Assembly (NCBI GenBank): GCA_024510845.1
Contig: JANEMA010000003.1
Coordinates: 18,102 to 82,101, forward strand
Length of the DNA stretch: 64,000 bases
Source: Gammaproteobacteria bacterium
Lineage (GTDB): Bacteria; Pseudomonadota; Gammaproteobacteria; Chromatiales; Chromatiaceae
Direction: 5' to 3'
Below, in pieces: positions 1-11,279 of this stretch. The translations under genes were made by a program, and so were the position numbers. A model generated the notes under the pieces. That model saw only the letters and a program-made list of their open reading frames with translations. It had not been told where the DNA came from and ran no database searches. Position 1 is the first letter of the stretch; each line of letters begins with the position of its first letter.

Positions 1-321
1 GCGGTCCCTGCCCCCGGAGAGCCAGTCGGGCAGGGCCTCGCGCGCGGGCAGCAGCCAGGTGTGCGGGCCTGGCCAGGTAGCCCGCACCACGGCGCAGACC
101 GGGTCCTCAATGCGTGCGAAGGGGGCGAGCTGGGCGATATCGGCAGCGACCAGGATCAGGCCCTTGTGCACCGGGCGCTGCTTGATCGCCAGCAGGCGGG
201 CGACCGCGCGCGGGTTCAGCGGGTCGCAGCTCAGGCCCCAGACTGCCTCGGTGGGCAGGGCAACCACGCCGCCCTGGCGGATCAGCCGCGCGGCCCGGTG
301 CAGGCGGAAGGTCGAGGTCAC
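1..321 (-). CDS. tsaC: Threonylcarbamoyl-AMP synthase (partial, C-terminus outside window)
   Basis: Makes threonylcarbamoyl-AMP from threonine, bicarbonate and ATP for the t6A37 modification of ANN-decoding tRNAs. The 107 visible codons read MTSTFRLHRAARLIRQGG, then the YrdC/Sua5 core ALPTEAVWGL and the substrate-binding KQRPVHKGLIL (KxR...K signature). The start is a GTG at 321 with AGGA about 8 nt upstream, only 3 nt after the topA stop, so it is probably co-transcribed with topA. The ORF track missed it because it runs off the left edge. Short TsaC proteins of this type are about 185 aa, so roughly 40 percent is missing. Identity is clear from the motifs and the topA-smg-dprA neighbourhood. 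Confidence 0.9.
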   Translation of the reverse strand, partial: MTSTFRLHRAARLIRQGGVVALPTEAVWGLSCDPLNPRAVARLLAIKQRPVHKGLILVAADIAQLAPFARIEDPVCAVVRATWPGPHTWLLPAREALPDWLSGGRDR

Positions 322-324
322 GCC

Positions 325-2634
<2,310 letters not shown>

Positions 2635-2748
2635 GGGATTTGGTCTGTTCTCCAGGAAGGGCGAGGAGCGCCCGGCGGTTTCTTGATTTTTACCGAATAT
2701 CTCCCGCGGCGAGCGGGCGTCAAGTCGGCAGTGATGCGGGAGGGTCCG

Positions 2749-3231
2749 TCAATGCAGGTGAGGTGGCTCGCCGTTGTAGACCAGTTCCTCCATCAGGGCG
2801 AAGGCATTCTCCTGCCCCGGCTGGTTGAGTAGCACCAGCAGCACCACCCATTTTACGTCTTCGGGTGTGAGTTCTTCGGTCTCGATGGCCATGCAGCGTT
2901 CGATCACCAGTTCACGGCTCATTGGATCGAGGATGCCGCTTTGTTCCAGGCTGAGCAGCAGGCCCTGGATCTCGAGGTCCATCTTCTGCTGCTCCTTGGG
3001 ATTGAAGATGCGCATGCTGCGGCCGGGGCGGACAGCGCCGTATTCGACCAAGCTTCCCTGGCGCCAGGCCAGTTCGTCCAGCCAGTTGAAAGCCTTGCGC
3101 ACCTCGCCCTGCTGGAAGCCTGCCTGCAGCAGTTCTTCCTCGAGGAGGATCTGATCCACGGGCACGGACTCTTCGCTGTCCATGTAGTTCTCATAGATGT
3201 AGATGAGGACGTCGATGAGGTTTTCAGTCAC
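2749..3231 (-). CDS. smg: Smg family protein (DUF494)
   Basis: A 160-aa member of the Smg/DUF494 family, conserved next to dprA in gammaproteobacteria and of unknown biochemical function. The ORF track starts 42 codons earlier, but family members begin at the equivalent of MTENLIDVLIYIYENYMD. This is a GTG at 3231 with AGGAA 8 nt upstream, so I chose it. The protein is acidic and helical; the C-terminal half (ELTPEDVKWVVLLVLLNQPG) is the most conserved part and lets the family be recognised. It sits 70 nt downstream of dprA and 114 nt upstream of topA, in the usual dprA-smg-topA order. Confidence 0.9.
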   Translation of the reverse strand: MTENLIDVLIYIYENYMDSEESVPVDQILLEEELLQAGFQQGEVRKAFNWLDELAWRQGSLVEYGAVRPGRSMRIFNPKEQQKMDLEIQGLLLSLEQSGILDPMSRELVIERCMAIETEELTPEDVKWVVLLVLLNQPGQENAFALMEELVYNGEPPHLH

Positions 3232-3301
3232 GGCAGTCTTCCTGGACAGGGAGGGTGCGGGCAGGATCCCGGTGGATGGCCGGTCGAGGCGGGATACGGG
3301 T

Positions 3302-4429
3302 TCACGATAGTGATTTTCCCAGTCGAGTGAACAATCCACCTGGTCCGGATGATACATGACCCTGCAATTCCAGCAACAGCAGCATGGAGGAGATTTCCGC
3401 GGCGGAAAAGCGGCTGTTGGCCACCAGCCAGTCGCTGCTGACCGGGTCGAAGTCCATCAGTTCGAGCAGTTCGGCGTGATCGGGATCGGGAGCTGCCGTT
3501 TCGGCTGGCGGTTCCTTGGCCGGGCGTGTGGCAAGCGGGTCGAACAGGAGCAGCGAGAGCAGTTCCTCGATGACGTGTTCGCCGGTCTCGACCAGCTTGG
3601 CTCCCTCGCGGATGATGGCGTGGCAGCCGCGCGCCTGAGGGTTGTGGATGGAGCCGGGGATGGCGAATACCTCGCGTCCCAGTTCGGCGGCAAGGCGCGC
3701 GGTGATTAGCGAACCGCTCTTCAGGGCAGCCTCGACTACCAGCGTTCCGAGTGTCAATCCGGCGATGATGCGGTTGCGCCGTGGAAAGTTACCGGGCAGC
3801 GGGGGTGTGCCAGGCGGAAACTCACTCACCAGCAGTCCTTGTTCCGCGATGCGATGGGCCAGTTCGCGGTGTTGCGCGGGGAAGACCCGATCCAGTCCAG
3901 TGCCGAGTACCGCCAGGGTGTGGCCACTGTCCAGTGCGCCCTCGTGGGCGGCGCCGTCGATGCCGGAGGCCAGACCGCTGGTGATGAGAAAGCCTTCGCC
4001 GGCCAAGTGGTGGGCGAAGGCGCGGGCGTTGTTCAGCCCGCCGCGGCTGGCGTGGCGGCTGCCGACGATGGCGATCTGTTGTCTTCCCAGCAGTCGGGTA
4101 TCGCCGCGCAGGAACAGCAGGATCGGTGGGTCGGGCAGCTCGCGCAGTAGCTCAGGGTAATCCGGGTCGGTGCAGGGCAGGGCCAGGTTGCCGCTCTCGT
4201 GCAACCAGTCGAGGTCGCGTCTGGCGCGCTTCCGGTCGGTCTCACCCAGAGCCTTGCGGATCTTCTCCGGGGTGTCGGGTGGCGGGGCGTCCAGCAGGGC
4301 TGCGGGATCGGGGCAGCGTTGCAGAAGCGGCCACAGGCCGCGCGGTCCCACGCCGGGGGCGTGCAGCAGGGTGAGCCAGGCCAGCAGTGCCTCTTCGGAG
4401 GGTTTCACGGTATTCATGTCGTGGATCAT
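3302..4429 (-). CDS. dprA: DNA-processing protein DprA/Smf
   Basis: Binds incoming single-stranded DNA during natural transformation and loads RecA onto it. The extended Rossmann core is plain: IVGSRHASRGG (residues 121-131, GSR motif) and TSGLASGIDGAAHEGAL (150-166), then GTGLDRVFP and FPRRNRIIAGL. A C-terminal winged-helix domain follows from about residue 310. The length of 375 aa is normal. Two in-frame ATGs (4429, and 4417 giving MNTVKPSE) are possible; neither has a strong Shine-Dalgarno, so the start is uncertain by four codons. It lies 31 nt downstream of the LysM gene. A dprA gene alone does not prove competence. Confidence 0.95.
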   Translation of the reverse strand: MIHDMNTVKPSEEALLAWLTLLHAPGVGPRGLWPLLQRCPDPAALLDAPPPDTPEKIRKALGETDRKRARRDLDWLHESGNLALPCTDPDYPELLRELPDPPILLFLRGDTRLLGRQQIAIVGSRHASRGGLNNARAFAHHLAGEGFLITSGLASGIDGAAHEGALDSGHTLAVLGTGLDRVFPAQHRELAHRIAEQGLLVSEFPPGTPPLPGNFPRRNRIIAGLTLGTLVVEAALKSGSLITARLAAELGREVFAIPGSIHNPQARGCHAIIREGAKLVETGEHVIEELLSLLLFDPLATRPAKEPPAETAAPDPDHAELLELMDFDPVSSDWLVANSRFSAAEISSMLLLLELQGHVSSGPGGLFTRLGKSLS

Positions 4430-4460
4430 ACCGGGTTGCGAGGTCTGCTCTACCGGGGCC

Positions 4461-5501
4461 TCAGGGTGTGCGGACGCGGTCGTGGATATGGATCGGGCGA
4501 ATGGCGTTGAGTACCAAGCCGAAGCTCACACGGTCGAAGGTGCGGAACACCATGAGCAGGCCGGCCTTTTCGTCGGGCAGGCGTACCGTGTTGCTGGAAT
4601 CGGGGGTGACCACGTCGCGGATGGTCCCGCCCTTCTGGTCGATGCGCAGCACGTGCCCGGCCTCCAGGCCGTCCTGTGCGCCACGGTCGATGGTCACCAC
4701 ATTGTACTGACCGATCTGTGCCACCCCGTTCATCACGCTGATGATCGAACCTTGCACGTCACACCTGGAATGGTGTGGTACGAAGTTGGTCCATGCTGTT
4801 TCCTCGTTGACGGGGAGCAGGCGATCGCCGATGACCGCCTCGCGCCCGGAGCTGTTGAAGAATACCGTGGCCGGGTCGCCGGCACGCAGGGCCTCGACGG
4901 TACCGATATGGAGCGCTTCGTATCCCAGGATCTCGCCGGTATCCGCATCGCGGTAGGGGTTGCCGGGGCGCACCACGTGATACTTGCCGCCCGATCTGGC
5001 GAGCGAGCGCACATAGGCCCGTATCCCGGTGCTGCCCATGATGTGGTCGTTGCCGAAGCTGACCAGATAGGGGGTGCTGTTGGCCCGGCCCCTGTCGAGC
5101 ACGTAGGGACGGGTCAGGAAGGGCGCGATGTTGCCGATGGGGATGGTGGGAATGGCGCGGTCCCAGGGGTGGGAGCGCACGTGCGGTGACAGTCGGACTT
5201 GGCCGCGATTGAGTATCAGCCGGGGCTTGCCGTCGATGTGGACCAGGTCTAGGCGGTCGCCAGGGTAGATCGGGTGCGGGTTGGCGACCTGCGGATTGAT
5301 ATACCAGATTTCCGGCCAACGCCAAGGGCTGTTCAGGAACCGAGCGGAGATATCCCAGAGGGTGTCGCCCTCCTTTACCACGTAGTGGGTCGGATGGTTG
5401 GTATGCAGCAGTTCCCCGGCGAAGCTCGTGGAGCCGGCGGCGAGCAGGGCGAACACCAGCAGGATGACGGTACAGAGGATGAACTGGCTGGCTCTCTTCA
5501 T
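4461..5501 (-). CDS. LysM peptidoglycan-binding protein (secreted)
   Basis: A 346-aa exported protein. It has a signal peptide of about 28 residues (KRASQFILCTVILLVFALLAAGS...SFA), then one LysM domain at residues 39-88 (HYVVKEGDTLWDISARFLNS...IYPGDRLDL). A roughly 250-residue C-terminal region without catalytic motifs follows. Homologues sit beside dprA, facing def, in many gammaproteobacteria (PA0020-like), and are thought to act at the cell envelope through peptidoglycan binding. Its start faces def across about 170 bp, so divergent promoters are expected there; TAATAT at 5552-5557 on the minus strand is a possible -10 but its -35 is poor. Precise function unknown. Confidence 0.88.
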   Translation of the reverse strand: MKRASQFILCTVILLVFALLAAGSTSFAGELLHTNHPTHYVVKEGDTLWDISARFLNSPWRWPEIWYINPQVANPHPIYPGDRLDLVHIDGKPRLILNRGQVRLSPHVRSHPWDRAIPTIPIGNIAPFLTRPYVLDRGRANSTPYLVSFGNDHIMGSTGIRAYVRSLARSGGKYHVVRPGNPYRDADTGEILGYEALHIGTVEALRAGDPATVFFNSSGREAVIGDRLLPVNEETAWTNFVPHHSRCDVQGSIISVMNGVAQIGQYNVVTIDRGAQDGLEAGHVLRIDQKGGTIRDVVTPDSSNTVRLPDEKAGLLMVFRTFDRVSFGLVLNAIRPIHIHDRVRTP

Positions 5502-5673
5502 GGGATTCCCTTGACGTTATCCCCGGTTCCTGTCGGTCGAATGCGTGAATATTAGGGTATCATCTGGCCTCATTGTCCGGCCGCCGGATTGGGCACATGC
5601 CTCGAAGGTCTGGCGCAATACAGCGGTCTGGCGACAGTTTTTGAAATTTTCAGGCTAGAACGTGGATGGGTTC

Positions 5674-6216
5674 ATGGCGATTCTCGACATTCTGCATTTT
5701 CCTGACCCACGCCTGCGCAACAAGGCCAGGCCGGTGACGCAAGTCGGCGATGACAAGGTGCGACGGTTGGTGGACGACATGCTTGAAACCATGTATGCCG
5801 CATCTGGTATCGGCCTGGCGGCCATCCAGGTGGATGTGCCGTTGAGTGTGGTGACCATCGACCTTTCAGATGAACGTGACCAGCCGTTGGTGCTGATCAA
5901 TCCCGAGATCCTCGAGCGTGACGGATTCGGGGAGATTAACGAAAGCGAGGGCTGTCTGTCGGTGCCTGGTGTCTACGAGAAGGTCCAGCGTGCCAGCCAT
6001 ATCCGCTTCTGCGCTCTGGATCGCGAGGGCCGGCCGTTTGAGAGCGAGGCCGAGGGCCGGTTGGCGATCTGTATACAGCACGAGATCGATCACCTCAATG
6101 GCAAGTTGTTTGTGGACTATCTCTCCAGCCTCAAACGCCAGCGCATCCGCAAGAAGCTGGAGAAGAAGGATGCACGCCAGGCGAGTACTCCTGCCTCGGC
6201 CGGCACTGCCATTTGA
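5674..6216 (+). CDS. def: Peptide deformylase
   Basis: Removes the formyl group from the N-terminal methionine of new proteins, undoing the modification that the next gene, fmt, helps to install. All three metal-site motifs are present: GIGLAAIQ (residues 45-52), EGCLSVP (92-98, metal ligand C94) and QHEIDHLNG (HExxH-type ligands H136 and H140). The ORF track begins at an upstream GTG (5662). I chose the ATG at 5674 because the family N-terminus is [15 protein letters not shown]. The resulting 180 aa is slightly longer than E. coli Def (169), with a basic C-terminal tail. It is first in the def-fmt-rsmB run. Confidence 0.97.
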   Translation: MAILDILHFPDPRLRNKARPVTQVGDDKVRRLVDDMLETMYAASGIGLAAIQVDVPLSVVTIDLSDERDQPLVLINPEILERDGFGEINESEGCLSVPGVYEKVQRASHIRFCALDREGRPFESEAEGRLAICIQHEIDHLNGKLFVDYLSSLKRQRIRKKLEKKDARQASTPASAGTAI

Positions 6217-6279
6217 GATATCCCGGCCAGCTTAGACGATCTTTCATTCACGCTTTGTGACCCGGTTCCTGCATTTGCC

Positions 6280-7221
6280 ATGACGACATCGTTGCGAATC
6301 GTGTTTGCCGGTACCCCTGATTTTTCGGTGCCGCCCCTGCGCGCCCTGCTGGGATCCTCGCACGAGGTGGTTGCGATCTACACCCAGCCCGATCGCCCGG
6401 CAGGCCGAGGTCGCAAGCTGGTTGCCAGCTCCGTCAAGGAAGTCGCGCTGGAGGTGGGTGTGCCTGTGGAGCAGCCGGTGAACTTTCGTGACCCCGGCAG
6501 TGTGGCGGCACTGACAGCATATCGGCCCGATCTGATGGTAGTGGTCGCCTATGGCCTGTTGCTGCCGCCCACGGTGCTGGCCGTTCCGCGTCAGGGGTGT
6601 GTCAACATCCATGCTTCCATCCTGCCGCATTGGCGCGGAGCAGCGCCCATCCAGCGCGCGATCAAGGCCGGCGATGCCGAGACCGGGGTCTCGATAATAC
6701 AGATGGACGAGGGTTTGGATACCGGGCCTGTGTACCTGATTGAGCGCACCCCCATCGCCGAGGACGAGACCGGTGGCAGCCTGCACGACCGCCTCTCGGA
6801 ACTGGGAGCAACCGCCCTGATGAAGGCCCTGTCGGGTATTGCCGATGGTTCCCTGCAGCCCCGGCACCAGGACGATGCCCAAGCCACCTATGCACACAAG
6901 CTGAGCAAGCAGGAGGCCTGGATCGACTGGACCCGGTCGGCCGAGGCAATCGAGCGCCAGGTACGCGCCTTCAATCCCTGGCCAGTGGCGCAGACCCGTT
7001 ACGAGGACGCCAACCTGCGCATCTGGGATGCCTGGGCTCTGCCCGGAGAGACTGGCGAGCCGGGCAGGGTGACGGCTGCCGGGCGCGATGGCATCGACGT
7101 GTCCACCGGTGACGGCCTGCTGCGCATCACCGAGCTGCAACTGCCGGGCAAGCGCGCCATGAGTGCACAGGACTTCACCAATGCCCACCCCATCCAGGGC
7201 ATGCTGCTCGGCAACCCGTGA
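6280..7221 (+). CDS. fmt: Methionyl-tRNA formyltransferase
   Basis: Transfers a formyl group from 10-formyl-tetrahydrofolate to Met-tRNA(fMet). The N-terminal hydrolase-like Rossmann domain contains VFAGTPDFSVPPL and the catalytic NIHASILPHWRGAAPIQ stretch (N109, H111). The catalytic aspartate is in DEGLDTGP (D147). The C-terminal OB-like tRNA-binding domain runs from about residue 205 to 313. Length is typical (E. coli 315). Its TGA stop overlaps the GTG start of rsmB by 4 nt, so the two are likely coupled; def lies 63 nt upstream. Confidence 0.97.
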   Translation: MTTSLRIVFAGTPDFSVPPLRALLGSSHEVVAIYTQPDRPAGRGRKLVASSVKEVALEVGVPVEQPVNFRDPGSVAALTAYRPDLMVVVAYGLLLPPTVLAVPRQGCVNIHASILPHWRGAAPIQRAIKAGDAETGVSIIQMDEGLDTGPVYLIERTPIAEDETGGSLHDRLSELGATALMKALSGIADGSLQPRHQDDAQATYAHKLSKQEAWIDWTRSAEAIERQVRAFNPWPVAQTRYEDANLRIWDAWALPGETGEPGRVTAAGRDGIDVSTGDGLLRITELQLPGKRAMSAQDFTNAHPIQGMLLGNP

Positions 7222-8534
7222 GTATCTCTGATCCGCGTCTGCTCGCCGTGCGCCATCTGGCCGCCGTGCTTGATGGTCGCTCGCTCGACGAGGTGTTGGC
7301 ACTCCCCGTGTCGGGGCTGGGCGGACGCGACAAAGCCTTGGTGCGCGAACTCAGCTATGGACTTTGCCGCTGGCACCGGCAGTTGTATGCACTGGTTGCT
7401 TCATGCTTGCGCAAGCCGCTTCGCGTGCGCGATCGGGAGGTCCAGCTGCTGATGTTGCTCGGGGTCTACCAGCTGATGCATACCCGCATGCCCCCTCATG
7501 CCGCGGTGGCCAGCGTGGTCGAGGCGACGCGTCGGGCCGGACAGAGTTGGGCGGTGAAGCTGGTCAACGGTGTGTTGCGCGGCATCCAGCGCGAGTTGGC
7601 CGACCCGCAAGCTTCTTTGCACGCCATGCTCTCGGAGGACCTGTCGCTACGCTTCGCTCAGCCCAGGTGGTTCGTGCGCTCTCTGGCCCAGGCCTGGCCG
7701 GGAACGCATGGGGCTATTCTCGATGCCCTGCAACAACGTGCGCCCATGACCCTTCGCCTGGACACCCGGCGCCTGCCGCGCGAGCGTTACCTGGTGCAGT
7801 TGTGTGAGTCCGGTATTGATGCTGCTGCGCTCGAGGTGGTGCCAGATGCGGTGGTGCTGGAGCATCCCCTGCCGGTCGAGCAACTGCCCGGTTTCGCCGA
7901 AGGACTGGTTTCGGTGCAGGATGCTGGGGCACAGCTCGCAGCCCGGCTGCTCGACCCGCGTCCTGGTCAGCGCGTGCTCGATGCCTGTGCCGCACCGGGC
8001 GGCAAGACCGGTCATCTGCTGGAGCTGGTCGACGACCTCGATCTGACGGCGGTGGACGTGGATACGCGCCGTCTCGAGCGGGTGCGCGAGAATCTGCAAC
8101 GCCTGGGCCGGCATGCAACCCTGCAGGCAGCCGATGCCGGCGCGTCGCCACCGGCCTGGCACGAGCACCCTTTCGACCGCATCCTGCTGGATGCGCCCTG
8201 CTCGGCCACGGGGGTGATGCGCCGCCACCCGGACATCCGCCTGTTGCGGCGGCGTGAGGACATCGAGGCCCTGGCCGTACGCCAGGCGCGCCTGCTCGAG
8301 GCCCTCTGGCCCTGCCTGTGCCCGGGGGGCAAGTTGCTGTACTGTACCTGTTCGCTGATGCCGCAGGAGAACGAGCAGGTGGTGACGGCGTTTCTGCGCG
8401 CCCACCCGGAAGCGCTGTCCCTGCCGCTGCCGGACACCTGGGGTCATGCGCGGGAGACGGGGTGGCAGACCCTGCCCGGGGAATCGACAATGGACGGCTT
8501 TTACTATGCCTTGCTGGAGAAGCAGGATGGCTGA
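7218..8534 (+). CDS. rsmB: 16S rRNA (cytosine-967-C5)-methyltransferase
   Basis: SAM-dependent m5C967 methylation of 16S rRNA. An N-terminal NusB-like RNA-binding domain (about residues 1-135) is followed by the Rossmann methyltransferase. The SAM loop is DACAAPGGKTG (255-265), the release cysteine sits in DAPCSATG (C328), and the catalytic cysteine is in YCTCSLMPQENE (C378). The GTG start at 7218 overlaps the fmt stop. Its own stop overlaps the next gene by 8 nt. The 438-aa length matches E. coli RsmB/Sun (429). Confidence 0.96.
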   Translation: MSISDPRLLAVRHLAAVLDGRSLDEVLALPVSGLGGRDKALVRELSYGLCRWHRQLYALVASCLRKPLRVRDREVQLLMLLGVYQLMHTRMPPHAAVASVVEATRRAGQSWAVKLVNGVLRGIQRELADPQASLHAMLSEDLSLRFAQPRWFVRSLAQAWPGTHGAILDALQQRAPMTLRLDTRRLPRERYLVQLCESGIDAAALEVVPDAVVLEHPLPVEQLPGFAEGLVSVQDAGAQLAARLLDPRPGQRVLDACAAPGGKTGHLLELVDDLDLTAVDVDTRRLERVRENLQRLGRHATLQAADAGASPPAWHEHPFDRILLDAPCSATGVMRRHPDIRLLRRREDIEALAVRQARLLEALWPCLCPGGKLLYCTCSLMPQENEQVVTAFLRAHPEALSLPLPDTWGHARETGWQTLPGESTMDGFYYALLEKQDG

Positions 8535-9081
8535 ATGGCGTCTTCCCTTGTGGATGGTGTTGCTGGTGTTGTCTGGTCTCTCGCTGGCCGCTGCCCTGGA
8601 TTTCAGCCGGGTCATCATCACCCTGGGCGAGGATGATCGTATCTATTTGGACGCACAGATCCGCCACGAGCTTACCTCCACGGTCAGCGAGGCACTGGAG
8701 AACGGGGTGCCGCTGACCTTCGTCACCCACGTGCAGATGCGCGACACCAAGGCCTGGATCTGGCAGCCGGACGTGGCGGAGTACCGTCTGCACAGCGTGC
8801 TGCGTCACCGACCGCTGTCCGGAGTGTACGAGGTACGCAATCTGGAGAACGACGACAAGCAGGTGTTCGCCACTCGTGAGGCGGCCCTGCGTTACATGGG
8901 GAGAATCCGCGACTTTGCGATCATCGAGCGCTCGCGGCTGGACCTCGACCGCGAATATCTGGTCTGCCTCGAGGCCTACCTGGACATCGAGGCGCTGCCG
9001 CTGCCACTGCGGCCGCGCGCCTATCTTTCCGCCGAGTGGCACCTGACGGCGGAGGCATGGGAATGGCGGATCAGACCCTGA
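8527..9081 (+). CDS. DUF4390 domain protein (exported)
   Basis: A 184-aa protein with a hydrophobic N-terminal segment (WRLPLWMVLLVLSGLSLAAALDF) that looks like a signal peptide, then a soluble beta-rich body. The ORF track starts 27 codons upstream inside rsmB; I chose the ATG at 8527 because it opens the signal sequence. It overlaps rsmB by 8 nt and the next kinase gene by 19 nt, so the three are probably translated from one message. DUF4390 proteins often precede an NtrY-type kinase in this order. The body (EVRNLENDDKQVFATREAALRYMG) may be periplasmic and sense something for that kinase, which is inference only. Confidence 0.85.
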   Translation: MAEWRLPLWMVLLVLSGLSLAAALDFSRVIITLGEDDRIYLDAQIRHELTSTVSEALENGVPLTFVTHVQMRDTKAWIWQPDVAEYRLHSVLRHRPLSGVYEVRNLENDDKQVFATREAALRYMGRIRDFAIIERSRLDLDREYLVCLEAYLDIEALPLPLRPRAYLSAEWHLTAEAWEWRIRP

Positions 9082-11279
9082 ATCGCCACAAGCGCCGGCT
9101 CGACCTGATCGCCACCATCATGCTGGTGGTGCTGCTGCTGGCCGCGCTGCACATCATGAGTGGTGCGGTACAGCGTTCCGAGGCGCTGGATGCCTGGTTC
9201 ATCCCTCTGTTGATGTTCACCGTCTCCGGCCTGGTGATCCTGGTCGGCCTGGTCGGCTGGAACCTCTGGACCCTGCTGCAGGACTACCGTCGCCAGGCTG
9301 CCGGCGCGCGTCTCAACCTGCGCCTGGTGGTGCTGTTCGTGGTGCTGGCCCTGGTGCCGGTAAGCGTGGTCTACATCTATTCGCTGCAATTCCTCTCCAA
9401 GGGCATCGATGGCTGGTTCGACGTGCAGGTGGACAGCGCCATGGACGATGCTCTGGCGCTGAGCAAGGTCTCGCTGGACCTGCACAAGCGCGAGATGCTG
9501 CGCCTGACGCGCAACCTGCTGGCCACCCTCGAGGAGCCGGAACAGGGTGGCCCGCTGAATGTGGGCGGCGTGCGCGAGGCGGCCGGCGCCTTCGAAGTAT
9601 CGGTGTTCACCCGCGAGGGCAAGGTGCTGGGCCTCAGTCACCAGAACCCCGAGGTGCTCACCCCCAGCCCGTCCACCGTGCACATGATCAAGCTGGTGCG
9701 CGCTGGCAAGGACTTCGTCAGCCTGGTGCCCCTCAAGGACGGGCAGATGGTGGTGCGCCTGATGGTGGTGGACCCGCGCGGTCGCGACCTGGTGATGCAG
9801 GCCATCTTTCTGGTGCCCGAGCAGCTCAGCGAGCTGACCCGGCACGTGCAGGCTGCCTATGAGGCCTACCGCGAACGTGCCTACCTGCGTGGCTCGATCA
9901 AGTTCAGTTTTGCACTCACCCTGTCGCTGGTCATGCTGCTGGGACTGTTCGCCGCCGCCTGGGCGGCGTTCTATACCTCGCGCCTGCTGGTGCGCCCGAT
10001 CAAGCACATCGCCGAGGCCACCCGCTCGGTGGCTGCCGGGCACTACGACGTGCGTGTGCCGTTGCCACGGGTGCAGGACGAACTGGCCTTTCTGGTCGAT
10101 TCCTTCAACCAGATGACCCGTCGCCTGGCGCAGGCGCACAATATCGCCGAGGCCAGCCGCCGCGAGCTGGCGGCGCAGCACCAGTATCTCGAGACCGTGC
10201 TGGGGGCCATCTCCTCGGGGGTGATGGCGCTCGATGAGGGCGGCGTGGTGCGCACCGCCAACCCAGCCACCGAGGCCATCCTGCAGGTGCCGCCGGCGGA
10301 CATCGAGGGCCGCAACCTGCGTGAGATGGCGCAGATCGACGCCACCCTGACGCCCTTTGTGGAGCGCACCCTCGAGGCGCTGGCGAGCGGCCAGCAGGAA
10401 GGCAAGATCGAGATCCGCCTGCAACGCGACGACCGTCGCCAGGTGCTGCTCTGCCAGTATTCCCGGCTGCAGCTGCACGAAGGCGAGAGTGGAGGCCACG
10501 TGTTGGTGTTCGATGATGTGACCGAGCTGGTGCAGGCGCAGCGTGATGCTGCCTGGGGTGAGGTGGCCCGTCGCCTGGCGCACGAGATCAAGAACCCGCT
10601 CACCCCCATTCAGCTGGCGGCCGAGCGCCTGCGCCGCAAGTACCTGAAGCAGATGAGCCCGCAGCAGGCCGACGTGCTGGAACGCGCGACCAAGACCATC
10701 GTGCAGCAGGTCGAGGCGTTGAAGACCATGGTCAACGAGTTCTCCGACTATGCCCGTCCCTGTCGCATGGAGCCGCGCTCCCTGGCCTTCGATGACTTTG
10801 TGGCCGAAGTGCTGGATCTCTACGATGGCGCCGGTCATGGTGTGCAATTCACCGCCGGCGCGCCCGGTGCGGTGATCGAGGGTGACCCGGTGCGCCTGCG
10901 CCAGGTACTGCACAACCTGGTGAAGAATGCGCAGGAGGCGGGCGACGGCCAGGCCGCCGTGCAGATTGCCACCCGGGAGCTGGAGCGCAATGGTCGCCGC
11001 TGGGTGGAGCTGCGGGTGGAAGACGAGGGTTCGGGGTTCGACCCCGCGATCATCGACCAGGTGTTCGAGCCCTATGTCACCAGCAAGCACAAGGGCACGG
11101 GTCTGGGCCTGGCCATCGTCAAGCGTATCATCGGCGAGCACGGCGGCAGCATCCGTGCCGACAACTGCCCCGAGGGCGGCGCCCGGGTGAGCCTCCTGCT
11201 GCCCCTGCGCCCGGCCGGGGTTGGCGAGCCGCCCGTGACGCCTTCTTCCAAACCGAAAATGCGAGGCAGCAAGTCATGA
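9063..11279 (+). CDS. ntrY: NtrY-type membrane sensor histidine kinase
   Basis: A 738-aa kinase. Three N-terminal hydrophobic segments (about residues 13-32, 47-68 and 87-108) lead into a sensory region of some 165 residues, and a fourth membrane segment lies near 285-310. Then come HAMP (SRLLVRPIKHIAEATRSV), a PAS domain, the HisKA box RRLAHEIKNPLTPIQLAAE with the phospho-acceptor histidine, and HATPase motifs N (LHNLVKNAQEA), G1 (DEGSGFDP) and G2 (GTGLGLAIVKRIIGEHGG). GGAGG lies 7 nt before the ATG at 9063, which I prefer over the track start at 9036. Its stop overlaps the ntrX-type regulator. The NtrY label rests on architecture and the trkA neighbourhood; the signal is unknown. Confidence 0.85.
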   Translation: MADQTLNRHKRRLDLIATIMLVVLLLAALHIMSGAVQRSEALDAWFIPLLMFTVSGLVILVGLVGWNLWTLLQDYRRQAAGARLNLRLVVLFVVLALVPVSVVYIYSLQFLSKGIDGWFDVQVDSAMDDALALSKVSLDLHKREMLRLTRNLLATLEEPEQGGPLNVGGVREAAGAFEVSVFTREGKVLGLSHQNPEVLTPSPSTVHMIKLVRAGKDFVSLVPLKDGQMVVRLMVVDPRGRDLVMQAIFLVPEQLSELTRHVQAAYEAYRERAYLRGSIKFSFALTLSLVMLLGLFAAAWAAFYTSRLLVRPIKHIAEATRSVAAGHYDVRVPLPRVQDELAFLVDSFNQMTRRLAQAHNIAEASRRELAAQHQYLETVLGAISSGVMALDEGGVVRTANPATEAILQVPPADIEGRNLREMAQIDATLTPFVERTLEALASGQQEGKIEIRLQRDDRRQVLLCQYSRLQLHEGESGGHVLVFDDVTELVQAQRDAAWGEVARRLAHEIKNPLTPIQLAAERLRRKYLKQMSPQQADVLERATKTIVQQVEALKTMVNEFSDYARPCRMEPRSLAFDDFVAEVLDLYDGAGHGVQFTAGAPGAVIEGDPVRLRQVLHNLVKNAQEAGDGQAAVQIATRELERNGRRWVELRVEDEGSGFDPAIIDQVFEPYVTSKHKGTGLGLAIVKRIIGEHGGSIRADNCPEGGARVSLLLPLRPAGVGEPPVTPSSKPKMRGSKS

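Noticed and set aside
4170-5189. 339-aa plus-strand ORF opposite dprA and the LysM gene
   Set aside because: Antisense shadow; no domain, and the minus-strand genes are well supported.
9021-11141. 706-aa ORF on the minus strand opposite the ntrY-type kinase
   Set aside because: It is a mirror of a clear histidine kinase gene; His/Gln-rich composition is typical of antisense frames in GC-rich DNA and no domain is visible.
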